DNA from: Cyanobacteria bacterium RI_101
GTDB taxonomy: Bacteria > Cyanobacteriota > Cyanobacteriia > Cyanobacteriales > Microcystaceae
Length of the DNA: 50,680 bases
Reading direction: 5' to 3'
Assembly: GCA_016471375.1 (NCBI GenBank)
Contig: WGLZ01000083.1
Span: forward strand, 1-50,680
In this document: positions 27,874 through 36,522 of the stretch, one piece after another
Layout of the letters: each line of letters starts with the position of its first letter
Position numbering within the stretch: the stretch's first letter is position 1
Position numbers and translations under genes: made by a program
Notes under the pieces: model-generated
The model's input: only the letters and a program-made list of their open reading frames with translations
The model's database searches: none
What the model was told of the DNA's origin: nothing

Positions 27874-29217
27874 TTAACGGGACAGCGCCGGGGCGGGTTC
27901 CGCCTTCTCTTCAGATTGGCCGGAACTGATCGGTCCTTCCCCGGTAATCAAGCGGGCGCCCCGACCCCGAGTGAAGTAGTTCCAGCCCCACTGCACCATA
28001 ACGATTAATTTGTTGTCAAATTCAATTAAGTAGTAAATGTGGGCCCAGACCCAAATCATCCAGGCGATGAGACCCGTAAATTGCGCAAAGCCAAAATCCA
28101 CCACCGCTTTATTTTGACCAATCACCGCCAGACTGCCGTAGTCAACGTAGCGGAAGGGGGGAATGGCTTGTCCCGCCAAGCGCCGGGGGAGGTGTTTGGC
28201 CAGATAGGCCGCTTCCTGCATGGCCACCGGCGCCACGCCGGGTAACGGCGCTTCCCCGTGGTGGGCAAAGTGGGCCAGATCTCCAAGGACAAAAATATTG
28301 TCATAGCCGGGGATGGTTAAATCTTCCCGGACAATAATCCGTCCCGCCCGGTCTAGTTCGGCGCCGGCCCGTTGAGCTAAAACTTGCCCCAACTCGGAAG
28401 CTTTGACCCCCGCGGCCCAGAGCACCGTGCGGGCGGGGATAATTTGTTCTTTTTCCCCCTGACGGAGGGCGACGGATTCCGGGGTAATCTGGGTCACCAG
28501 GCTTTGGGTCTGCACCGTCACCCCCAAATGGGTGAGATCTCGCTCGGCCCGAGCCGACAGCGCCGGGCTGTAGGGCGGCAGAACCCGGTCTAGCCCTTCC
28601 ACCAGCAAAATTTTGGCTTGCCGGGTGTCGATGCGACGGAAATTGCCCCGGAGGGCGCTGTGGGCGATCTCGGCGATGGAGCCGGCCAACTCTACTCCGG
28701 TGGGGCCGGCGCCGACAATGACGAAGGTGAGCCAAGCCTGTTGTTTTTGGGGATCGGTTTCTTTTTCCGCCGACTCGAAGGCCAAGAAAACCCGGCGCCG
28801 GATTTCCAGGGCGTCTTCAATGGTTTTCAAGCCCGGCGCTAGGGAGCGCCACTGTTCGTTGCCGAAATAATGGTGACTGGCGCCGGTGGCCACAATCAGA
28901 GCGTCGTACTCCACCGGTTCATGATCTCGGAGAATCACCTGTCGCCGGACGGGATCAATATCCAACGCCTCGTCCATTAAGACTTGCGTATTTTTATGAC
29001 CCCGCAGAACCATGCGCAGGGGCGAGGAAATATCCGCCGGAGAGAGACTACCGGTAGCCACCTGGTAGAGGAGCGGTTGAAAGAGGTGAAAATTGCGTTT
29101 ATCAATCAGGGTGATTTGCAGGGGCGCTTGTTTGAGGTCCTGGGCGGTGTAGAGTCCTCCAAAGCCTCCGCCGATAATCACCACTCTGGGTAAGGTCGAA
29201 GCGGTTTGCGCTGACAT
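27874..29217 (-). CDS. type II NAD(P)H dehydrogenase (NDH-2)
   Basis: The 447-residue flavoprotein moves electrons from NAD(P)H to quinone without proton pumping. FAD-binding motif GGGFGGLYTAQDL is near residue 17, the second dinucleotide fold VGAGPTGVELAGSIAEI near residue 167, and the FAD-contacting VLGDLAHF near residue 310. The C-terminal aromatic stretch LIAWMIWVWAHIYYLIEF is a membrane-anchoring amphipathic region usual in NDH-2. Cyanobacteria often hold two or three paralogues (NdbA, NdbB, NdbC), and I cannot say which one this is. Confidence 0.9.
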   Translation of the reverse strand: MSAQTASTLPRVVIIGGGFGGLYTAQDLKQAPLQITLIDKRNFHLFQPLLYQVATGSLSPADISSPLRMVLRGHKNTQVLMDEALDIDPVRRQVILRDHEPVEYDALIVATGASHHYFGNEQWRSLAPGLKTIEDALEIRRRVFLAFESAEKETDPQKQQAWLTFVIVGAGPTGVELAGSIAEIAHSALRGNFRRIDTRQAKILLVEGLDRVLPPYSPALSARAERDLTHLGVTVQTQSLVTQITPESVALRQGEKEQIIPARTVLWAAGVKASELGQVLAQRAGAELDRAGRIIVREDLTIPGYDNIFVLGDLAHFAHHGEAPLPGVAPVAMQEAAYLAKHLPRRLAGQAIPPFRYVDYGSLAVIGQNKAVVDFGFAQFTGLIAWMIWVWAHIYYLIEFDNKLIVMVQWGWNYFTRGRGARLITGEGPISSGQSEEKAEPAPALSR

Positions 29218-29320
29218 GGCAGACTCCTGACGGGATCTTAAGTTGGTTTTATCCTAAAGAAGATTGCTCAAAAGCGGCCAAGGCGCCGAAATGTTTCTCA
29301 ACTCTTGATGACAAAAACCC

Positions 29321-29998
29321 CTAACCCTCCTTGAGGATATAACCGGCGCCGCGGACGGTGTGGATCAAGCGCCGAGCGCCCTTTTGCTCCAACTTGAGGC
29401 GCAGATAACGAATATAGACCTCGATGATATTGGATTCCCCCTGAAAATTTTCGCCCCAGACATTTTCCAAAATCCGCTCCCGACTGACCACTTCGCCGGG
29501 TTGGGACATCAAATAGCGCAGAAGTTCAAACTCCTTTACCGTTAATTCCACCGGGTCTCCCCCGCACCGGAGACTGCGGGTGGGCAGGTTTAAGACTAGG
29601 GGCCCGAACTGGAGGCTATCCTTGGCGTTGGGCGGCGTTTGGAGTTGCAAATAAAACTTAAGGCGCTGGAGAAAGGATTCCGGTTGGTAGGGTTTGAGGA
29701 CATAATCGTCGGCGCCGGCTTCCAGGCAGGCGGCCCGCTCCGCCACGGTGTCCTGTTCCAGCACCATGACGACGGTCTGGCGGTAGCCTTCCGCCCGCAA
29801 CTTCTGGCAGAGCTTCGCCCCGGCGGCGCCGGTGCGGCCCCGGTCCCAAATCAGGAGGACGGGCTGAAATTCGGCGATGGCGCCCCGCACCTGCTCTAGA
29901 CGGGGGACAAAATGGAGCAGGTAACCGGCGTCCCGGAGATCCTGGCTGGCTTTTTGGGTAAAGGTGTCGTCGGTATTGATCAGCAGTAAAACGGCCAT
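29321..29998 (-). CDS. OmpR-family response regulator with an atypical receiver
   Basis: The 225-residue protein has a receiver domain (1-120) and a winged-helix DNA-binding domain (about 128-225, ELTVKEFELLRYLM ... IEVYIRYLRLKLE ... HTVRGAGYIL). In the receiver, acidic residues D10/D11, the phospho-acceptor D52 and the lysine in VLKPY are present, but the conserved Thr/Ser at the end of strand 4 is replaced by glutamate (VVMVLEQD). This may alter phosphorylation-driven switching. NblR, the regulator of phycobilisome breakdown, also has an atypical receiver; a match to NblR is possible but not proven. No histidine kinase is adjacent. Confidence 0.85.
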   Translation of the reverse strand: MAVLLLINTDDTFTQKASQDLRDAGYLLHFVPRLEQVRGAIAEFQPVLLIWDRGRTGAAGAKLCQKLRAEGYRQTVVMVLEQDTVAERAACLEAGADDYVLKPYQPESFLQRLKFYLQLQTPPNAKDSLQFGPLVLNLPTRSLRCGGDPVELTVKEFELLRYLMSQPGEVVSRERILENVWGENFQGESNIIEVYIRYLRLKLEQKGARRLIHTVRGAGYILKEG

Positions 29999-30014
29999 AA
30001 CGGATTGAGCCTAG

Positions 30015-31154
30015 CTAGGGCGAGGGAGAAGGATAAATTTCCGTGACGACTCGCTCGCTTTTTTGACCCGTCACCACCACGGTATTATCCGTCAGGGAAC
30101 CCCGGGCCCAATCGCCGGTGAGGTTAAATTTGACCCCCCGCTCCTGCTCGTAGAGGATGTTGCCGGAGGCGTCGAGGGCGCGGTCGGGGATATTCCACAT
30201 CAAGACATCGGCAAATAAACGGGATTGATTCCGAGCGCTCAGCGCCTGGGTTGAGCCTGTCAGCCAGACTTGATTTTGAGCGAAATCCACACGACCTTGA
30301 TTGCCGGTGATGGTGATGTCTTCCTCGTAGTCGAAGATGGTCAGAGGAGAAAAGGTTTCTAAACGGCGCTCTTTTTCGTCGTAAAACCAGGTTAAATTCT
30401 GGGCCGTAATTTGTAGGGGCGGTTGGAGGGATTTAAATTGGTTGGGATTGGGCAACAAGACCTGTCGGCTTTTTAAATTCACCTGGGCCTGGGGCGCCTC
30501 GATTTGGTCGGTAATTTCCCTGGCGCCGCTGTAGCGAACCAGTTTCAGCGGTTGAGCGCCGACGAGGAGATGGTTGGGAATTTCCCAGCGCAGGGCTTCG
30601 CTGGTCAGTCGGAGTTTTTTCTCGGCGGCGTCGGCCCGGACTTGCCCCGTTAAGTGGAGAAACTGCGGCGCCGTTTCATAGCGCCCCTCCGCCGCGGTCA
30701 CAACCAATTCGGGATGCTCCCCCCGAAAATCCTTCCGGGCCGTTAGGGTTCCCGCCTGGGGTCGCCAGACCACCTCTTGACTATAGAGAACCGCTTGATT
30801 GCGGGGATCGAGGGCGACAATGTTTTGGCTCAGGATAATTTCGGCGCCGTTGTCCCGGATTTCCCCCCGGTCGGCCTTGACCTTCAGCACGACTTTCCCG
30901 TCTTGGTAGAGGTCGCCCCGGATAGTTTTCAGTTGTGCTCGTTTGCGGTCAGGGGTGTACTGAGCCGACTGCACCTGAATTTTCCAGAGGGGTTGTCCCT
31001 GGGCGTTGGCCTGCTCTAGGGTGGCGTTAGTCAGGGTTAGTTGACTCTTTAGCTCGGGACTACTATTTGGGCTGGGCTTAACCAAGGGGTCCGGCGGCTG
31101 ACAAGCGCCGAGGGCTAAAAACACAAGCAGGGAGAGGGGAAGAAAGGGTGACAA
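30015..31154 (-). CDS. lptC: LptC-like lipopolysaccharide export protein, lipoprotein
   Basis: The 379-residue product starts with a lipoprotein signal (LSLLVFLALGAC, cysteine at about residue 18). Residues about 38-170 form the LptC beta-jellyroll-like repeats (LTLTNATLEQANAQGQPLWKIQVQSAQY ... GEIRDNGAEIILSQNIVA), and a second set of similar strands follows. Cyanobacterial LptC proteins are about twice as long as the E. coli protein, and this fits. LptC links the LptBFG transporter to LptA in moving LPS to the outer membrane. No other lpt gene is in the window. Confidence 0.85.
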   Translation of the reverse strand: MSPFLPLSLLVFLALGACQPPDPLVKPSPNSSPELKSQLTLTNATLEQANAQGQPLWKIQVQSAQYTPDRKRAQLKTIRGDLYQDGKVVLKVKADRGEIRDNGAEIILSQNIVALDPRNQAVLYSQEVVWRPQAGTLTARKDFRGEHPELVVTAAEGRYETAPQFLHLTGQVRADAAEKKLRLTSEALRWEIPNHLLVGAQPLKLVRYSGAREITDQIEAPQAQVNLKSRQVLLPNPNQFKSLQPPLQITAQNLTWFYDEKERRLETFSPLTIFDYEEDITITGNQGRVDFAQNQVWLTGSTQALSARNQSRLFADVLMWNIPDRALDASGNILYEQERGVKFNLTGDWARGSLTDNTVVVTGQKSERVVTEIYPSPSP

Positions 31155-31218
31155 CGGCGGGAAAACGGGGGAGAGAAATCCCAGTATAACAAGACGGCGC
31201 CGACTCCCCGGACGGCTC

Positions 31219-34200
31219 TCAAACCGTCGGCAACGCGGGCGGCTTTTTCCCCAAGCGGACTTGAAAAGTGGCGATTTCCCAAGGATTAACCCGGTCAGAA
31301 ACAGAGTCTAGGGGCCGTTCTAGGAGATCCAGTCGGCGCTCGACTCGCAACGGAACCGGCGCTTGGGGGTTTAATTCGCTCTGTTGTCCCAACGGATCAT
31401 TGACCCGAATCACCCAAGCTTGAGAATCGTCTTCTAGGGGTTTCAGCGCCAGTAAACCGAGGGATTCGTTATTCAAAGCGAGCAGACTTTGGCGAGGCGG
31501 TAAAGCGCCGTCGGGGTTAAGGGTAGCGGGAAAATAAACCCGGAGGGGACAGTTTAACTGATTCCCGACGGGAACGGCGCCGCGCCAATCCCCCCCGTGG
31601 GGCAGGAGGGCGTAGGTAAACTCGCAGTCGCCCCAATCCGCTTGGGGATCGGGCCACAGACTCCCCCGCAGGAGGCTCAGGCGCAACCGGTTAGGGCCGG
31701 CGTCGGCGCCGTATTTGCAGTCGTTCAGCAGACTAACGCCGTAATTTAAATCCGGGTTGCTTAAATCGAGCCACTGCCGGTGAGGGATTTCCCATTGCGC
31801 TTTTTCCTGAGGGGTTTGGGGGCGGGTGGGACGGACGCGGACAGCGCCGGGAGTTTCGGCGGTAAAGGTATCCGCGCTAAAACTGAGGGGAAAGGCGACT
31901 TTGACTAAAACTTGGCGCTCTTGCCAGCGGACTCGGTTAATAATCTTCAGCAGGGGGGATTGGACTTCTAAAACATAGTCCTGTTGAAAGCGGGAATCGC
32001 GGAAGTTTTTCTCCACCCGTAGGCGCCAGCGCAAAGGGCCGTTTTCTAAGACCTTAATCGCGATTAACTCGGCGCTTTCGAGGGGATAATTTTCATAGTC
32101 GGGGTCGATATTCCAGGCGTCCCAATATTGCCCTTGATCCCGGAAAAATTGCAGTTGGTTGCCGTTCCCGTCGAAAACGTCGCGCCGGTGTCGGTAGTCG
32201 TATAAACTGGCGATTTCTCCCGTAGCGGCGTCGAGGGTAACTTTTAAAAGGCCATTATCTAAAATCGGCGCAAAGGAATTGAGTCGGGTTGACCAGTCGG
32301 CGCTATCGGCTAAGAGCCAGTAATTCCCATAGCCCAGCGCCGGAATATTTTCGCACCGAAAGAGAGTTTCTCCCGCCGGGGTAAATTGGGTTGTTAAGGA
32401 ATTGCCCTCCAGATCGAAAACCTGAGCGAGATAAGGAATAGCGACAACTTCCGAGCGGGTTTGATTGAGGCTATTAAAGACGACAAACGGTCGAGCTTGA
32501 GACCGGGACGGCGCCGGAAATTGAATCCGAGAACTCAGGGCTTCTAAGGCTTGGTTAACTAACGCTTCTCCTGTCTGCAAAACTTGACTCCAATCGGCGT
32601 TAGCGTCCTCAAAAACTTCCGGGATGGAGGTGCCGGGGAGAATATCGTGGAATTGATTCAGTAAGACTTTTTTCCAGGCGTTTTCTAGCGCCTGTCGAGG
32701 GTAGGCGGCGCCGGTAAACCAGACGGCGAAACTCGACCACAATTCCGCTTCATAAAGTAAATACTCGCTCCGGCGATTATATTGTTTTTGATCCCCATGG
32801 GCGGTGTAACAACCGCGATGGAGTTCGAGGTAGAGGTCTTCCGTCCAAACCGGTAGATTATCTAACTTGTCCCCCGCCTCGGTTTGTAACTGTCGCACAT
32901 AATCCTCCGCCCGACTGGTTTTAATTTGCGGGAAAAAAGGGGAGTTCTGCCAGCGCCGTTTCACCCGCCACATATCCCGACTGGGGCCGCCGCCGTGATC
33001 CCCCACGCCGGGTAACCAGAGCATCGCCGTTAACCCGGTTTGCGCTTCCCAAAAGCGGCCGTAGTCCGCCATGGGTTTCGGTTGGGTATCCATGACTCCC
33101 GCCAAGTTAGGGGGCGACATTAGGGTTAAACACTCGGTTCCGTCCGGCGCTTGCCAGTTAAAAATACCGTGGGGAAATTGATTGGTATCGTTCCAGTGTA
33201 ATTTGCCGGTAAAAAAAACTTCGATACCCGCTTGTTTAAACAACTGGGGCAACTGTTGACAAAAGCCAAAACTATCGGGAAGCCAAGCGACTTTAGCCAG
33301 TTGGCCAAAACGACTGAGGAAATAGCGTTGCCCGTAAAGCAATTGTCGAACCAGAGATTCGGCGCCGGGTAAATTGACGTCCGGCTCTACCCACATTCCT
33401 CCTAGGAGTTCCCAGCGCCGGTTCTGAACAGCGGTTTTAATTTTCTCAAAAAGCTCTGGTCGGTTGATTTCCATCCACTCGTAGAGCGCCGGGCTGGTAT
33501 GACCAAAGATCAGGTCGGGAAACTCTTCTTGTAGGGATAAAACAGAACGGAAAGTTCGCTCCGCCGCTTCCCAGGTTTCCCTTAGGGGCCAGAGCCAAGC
33601 CAGATCTAAATGGGCGTGACCAAGAAGGTGAAAAGAGCGCCGTTTCAGGTCTTGGGCTAGCGGTTTTAGGCGCTCCCGCAGGGCGCTCAGCGCCTGATCA
33701 AAGACGTTATTTTCTCCCAATTTATCCCAGGGTAACTCCGCTAAACCCGCGGTTAAAGCCTCTAACTGCTCCGGCGCTGACTGGGCTAAATACTGGGACA
33801 AAACCGTCAACTCGTCGGCGACAAAACTTGGCTCTAACTCCGGCTCCGGTTTTTCAAAAATTAAGCGGGACTCCATTAAACCGCCGATATCATGACCGGG
33901 ACTAATCAGCTTTAAAGCGACGCTAAAACGTTGACCAATTTGAACGTTAGGAGTCAGTAAAATTCGAGTTTTCGAGTCAAATAAATCTCCGCCCTGAACA
34001 AATTCCCCATTGACATAAATTTCCGCCGCCTCCGCCCACCAAGTTAAGGCTAACCGGAGCATTGATCCCTGGGTTGGGTAAGCGTTTAGCAGTTCTGGCG
34101 GGGTAATCTCTTGGATGAACTCCGCCGGACGGCGCCCCTTCTCCCACACTAAATACCCCTTTTCATTCGGCGCCGCCGGAATTAAGGTTTCCCCTTGGCG

Positions 34201-34290
34201 GATAAACCAAGCGTCTTGAATGGAGACCTCGCTTAAGCTCCGTAATTGGTCAAGGCGCTGGACAAGTTCTTGGGGTAGGGATGGAGTCAT
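31219..34290 (-). CDS. GH38 alpha-mannosidase
   Basis: A 1023-residue glycoside hydrolase. A beta-rich N-terminal part of about 210 residues is followed by the GH38 catalytic domain. LLGHAHLDLAWLWP carries the first zinc ligands and VAWLPDSFGF a second conserved motif; the predicted nucleophile aspartate lies in EPDVNLPGAESLVRQ-region text (WVEPDVNL). The middle helical domain and a large C-terminal beta-domain follow. Lack of a signal peptide suggests a cytosolic enzyme acting on released mannose-containing oligosaccharides. The gene has no carbohydrate transporter or kinase beside it. Confidence 0.9.
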   Translation of the reverse strand: MTPSLPQELVQRLDQLRSLSEVSIQDAWFIRQGETLIPAAPNEKGYLVWEKGRRPAEFIQEITPPELLNAYPTQGSMLRLALTWWAEAAEIYVNGEFVQGGDLFDSKTRILLTPNVQIGQRFSVALKLISPGHDIGGLMESRLIFEKPEPELEPSFVADELTVLSQYLAQSAPEQLEALTAGLAELPWDKLGENNVFDQALSALRERLKPLAQDLKRRSFHLLGHAHLDLAWLWPLRETWEAAERTFRSVLSLQEEFPDLIFGHTSPALYEWMEINRPELFEKIKTAVQNRRWELLGGMWVEPDVNLPGAESLVRQLLYGQRYFLSRFGQLAKVAWLPDSFGFCQQLPQLFKQAGIEVFFTGKLHWNDTNQFPHGIFNWQAPDGTECLTLMSPPNLAGVMDTQPKPMADYGRFWEAQTGLTAMLWLPGVGDHGGGPSRDMWRVKRRWQNSPFFPQIKTSRAEDYVRQLQTEAGDKLDNLPVWTEDLYLELHRGCYTAHGDQKQYNRRSEYLLYEAELWSSFAVWFTGAAYPRQALENAWKKVLLNQFHDILPGTSIPEVFEDANADWSQVLQTGEALVNQALEALSSRIQFPAPSRSQARPFVVFNSLNQTRSEVVAIPYLAQVFDLEGNSLTTQFTPAGETLFRCENIPALGYGNYWLLADSADWSTRLNSFAPILDNGLLKVTLDAATGEIASLYDYRHRRDVFDGNGNQLQFFRDQGQYWDAWNIDPDYENYPLESAELIAIKVLENGPLRWRLRVEKNFRDSRFQQDYVLEVQSPLLKIINRVRWQERQVLVKVAFPLSFSADTFTAETPGAVRVRPTRPQTPQEKAQWEIPHRQWLDLSNPDLNYGVSLLNDCKYGADAGPNRLRLSLLRGSLWPDPQADWGDCEFTYALLPHGGDWRGAVPVGNQLNCPLRVYFPATLNPDGALPPRQSLLALNNESLGLLALKPLEDDSQAWVIRVNDPLGQQSELNPQAPVPLRVERRLDLLERPLDSVSDRVNPWEIATFQVRLGKKPPALPTV

Positions 34291-34739
34291 TGTTTTATAG
34301 AGTGGAGAGAGGAAAAGGGGTTTAGAGACTGTTTAAAATACGACAACTTGACTTTACTAGAATCAAGGGGAAGCGAGTTACAGAGCGGTAAGGAAAATGG
34401 TGGTGAACACAATCAAAGGATTATCCCCCCAACCCCCCTTGGAAAGGGGAGCGTGAATCGAACCCTGTTCATGATTCACTTAGGCCTGTTATATAGTCAT
34501 CGCAAATGGTTTATGAATCTTGCCCCCATCCCAAAGCTTTGACCGCCCCGTCAGGCTACGCCTGCCACCCCTCCAGGGGAGGGGAATTTTCACGGAAAGT
34601 TCACTGTTTGCAGTCATAAAACACCGCGCCCTCTTGGAGTGCTAGCTCAAACGCATCCTTGATCGAGCCAGACATTTTGACAATGGAACCCCCAGCCCTA
34701 AAATAATGCCCATCTGGATCATTCCCCTGTCCCCACACT
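34291..34739. repeat. intergenic region made of dispersed repeats
   Basis: No gene is supported in these 449 bases. A segment at about 34434-34500 (CCTTGGAAAGGGGAG...CATGATTCA) resembles 45239-45304. The following segment at 34541-34592 (CCGTCAGGCTACGCCTGCCACCCC and GGGGAGGGGAATT) resembles repeats at 49385-49430. A minus-strand ATG at 34673-34675 opens a peptide of 19 codons (MSGSIKDAFELALQEGAVL), too short to call a gene. Confidence 0.55.
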
Positions 34740-36365
34740 ATGGCTCGATTTTCCCCAGATTTTGCCTGGCGATACCTTAAACACCTATACCTTCCGGGTT
34801 TGGCGCTCTTGGTGGCCGGTCTCGGCGCCGGTTTAGCGACGGGTCAGTGGCCCCTGTTATACCAAGGAATTTTGGGCGCGGGCCTCGCTCTCCTTCTGGT
34901 CTGGCTCTTGGCGGCAATCCTGATTAGCCCTAACTTTAGCGCCCGGCGCTCGGCCCGTGTCGGCGCCAACGTAACCGTCACCACCCTAGCGGCGCTGGTA
35001 ATTGTGGCGGCGGTGAACCTACTGGCTCTGCGCTACGCCTACACCGTCGATCTCACGGAAAACCAAAGATTTACCCTGTCTCCTCAGACTCAGACTTTGG
35101 TGACCCAATTAGAGAAGCCGGTGAAAATCTGGATCTTTGATAGCCAACCCAGCGAGGGCGACCGGGCCCTCTTGCAAAATTACCAGCGCCTGAACGGGCA
35201 GTTAACCTACGAATTTGTGGACCCGGATCAGAATCCCGCCCTAGTGCAGAGATTTGGCGTTAAGGCCCAGGGGGAAGTCTTTGCGGAATCTGGGGAGAAG
35301 AAACAGCAGGTGCAAACCCTGATTAACTTCCAGCAGAGGGAACCCCTTTCCGAGAGCAAACTCACCAATACCCTCGAAAAACTACGTCGCGACCGTCCCC
35401 TTCAGGCCTATTTCCTCCAAGGTCACGGCGAAGCGCCGCTCTCCACCGCCAAAGAAGGGCTTTCGGAAGCCGTCGGCGCCTTGGAAAACAAAGGCTTTAA
35501 AATTAACCCCCTCAACCTGGTGGAAACCCGAGCCATCCCCCCGGAGACCAACGTGGTCATTGTGGCCGGCCCCCAGCGTCCCCTTCTTCCCGCCGAAGTC
35601 CAGAGCTTGCAAACCTACTCCAACCAGGGCGGCAGTGTTCTGGTGATGGTTTCCCCAGAAGTCGATCCCGGCTTAGACCCCTTTTTAAAACCCTGGGGCG
35701 CTCGCCTTGACCCCCGGATCGCCGTAGATCTCTCCGGCGCCGGCGCCGTGGTGGGTCTGGGCCCCGCGGCGCTGTTAGTGAACCGTTACGGCGAGCATCT
35801 CATCACCCAGGACTTCGCCCAGGGCCTAACCATCCTGCCCCTCTCCCGACCCGTCGCCACCACTCCTGTCCCCAACGTCCAAGCCGTCACCCTCCTCGAA
35901 GCGTCGGAAAAAATGGCGGCCAAACGGGAACTCACCGAAGATCTTGCCGCCCTGGATCCCAAACAGGACTTACAGGGCCCCTTCGACCTCGCCGTCGCCC
36001 TCGAACGCGCTAGCTCGACTCCGCTCGCTAACCCCACTCCTTCCCCCCACTCCTCCCCCTCTCCCCTTCCCTCCCCCTCCCCCCTCTCCTCCCCAAAACC
36101 CGCCAAACTCGTCCTCATCGGCAACAGCCTCTTCGCCAGCAACGAATGGTTTAACGAACAACTCAACGGCGACCTCTTCCTCAACTCCGTCCAATGGCTT
36201 GCCAGCGACGACCGGGAGCCTCTCTCCATTCGCCCCAAAGATCCCGCCAACCGGCGCCTGAATTTAACCCCCCTCCAGGCCAGTCTGCTGGGTTGGCTCT
36301 CCTGGGTGATTATTCCCCTAGGCGGCTTAATCCTCGCTGTCAGCGCCTGGTGGCGTCGGCGCTAA
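34740..36365 (+). CDS. GldG-like ABC-2 system auxiliary protein
   Basis: A 541-residue protein with two membrane helices near the start (residues about 17-65), a third at about 78-97, and YTVDLTENQRFTLSPQTQTLVTQLEKPVKI, the hallmark opening of the GldG/ABC_transp_aux domain. A long periplasmic region follows, then a Ser/Pro-rich linker (TPSPHSSPSPLPSPSPLSSP), and a last helix near the C-terminus. In other bacteria GldG partners with GldA and GldF in an ABC transporter; in cyanobacteria it follows ABC-2 permease genes. No ATPase or permease gene is next to it here. Confidence 0.85.
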   Translation: MARFSPDFAWRYLKHLYLPGLALLVAGLGAGLATGQWPLLYQGILGAGLALLLVWLLAAILISPNFSARRSARVGANVTVTTLAALVIVAAVNLLALRYAYTVDLTENQRFTLSPQTQTLVTQLEKPVKIWIFDSQPSEGDRALLQNYQRLNGQLTYEFVDPDQNPALVQRFGVKAQGEVFAESGEKKQQVQTLINFQQREPLSESKLTNTLEKLRRDRPLQAYFLQGHGEAPLSTAKEGLSEAVGALENKGFKINPLNLVETRAIPPETNVVIVAGPQRPLLPAEVQSLQTYSNQGGSVLVMVSPEVDPGLDPFLKPWGARLDPRIAVDLSGAGAVVGLGPAALLVNRYGEHLITQDFAQGLTILPLSRPVATTPVPNVQAVTLLEASEKMAAKRELTEDLAALDPKQDLQGPFDLAVALERASSTPLANPTPSPHSSPSPLPSPSPLSSPKPAKLVLIGNSLFASNEWFNEQLNGDLFLNSVQWLASDDREPLSIRPKDPANRRLNLTPLQASLLGWLSWVIIPLGGLILAVSAWWRRR

Positions 36366-36408
36366 CGCCCCCTTGTGCTAGGATGGGGAACTGCGCATCA
36401 AACCCATT

Positions 36409-36492
36409 GGGGGTGTGGCGGAATGGTAGACGCTGCGGACTTAAAATCCGTTGACCTTAACAGTCGTGAGGGTTCAAGTCCCTCCACCCCCA
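36409..36492 (+). tRNA. tRNA-Leu (UAA), no intron
   Basis: The 84-nt cloverleaf starts GGGGGTG and closes with CACCCCC plus discriminator A (36485-36492). The anticodon stem GCGGA/TCCGT holds the loop CTTAAAA, so the anticodon is UAA. A long variable arm, typical of leucine tRNAs, follows, then the T-arm GAGGGTTCAAGTCCCTC. CCA is not encoded. Many cyanobacteria have a group I intron between U34 and A35 of this gene; here the anticodon loop is uninterrupted. It lies 31 bases before gltX. Confidence 0.95.
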
Positions 36493-36522
36493 TCCAACCC
36501 GTTCTGTTGAGGAGAAAGTCGC

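Noticed and set aside
34601-34675. Tiny peptide MSGSIKDAFELALQEG... on the minus strand
   Set aside because: Only about 19 codons, in repeat-rich DNA, with no ribosome site or homologue that I can name; it may be a fragment of an older gene.
36001-36200. Antisense and shifted open frames over the GldG Ser/Pro linker
   Set aside because: The simple repeat TCCCCCTC-type DNA gives open frames in several phases; only the GldG frame continues the conserved protein.
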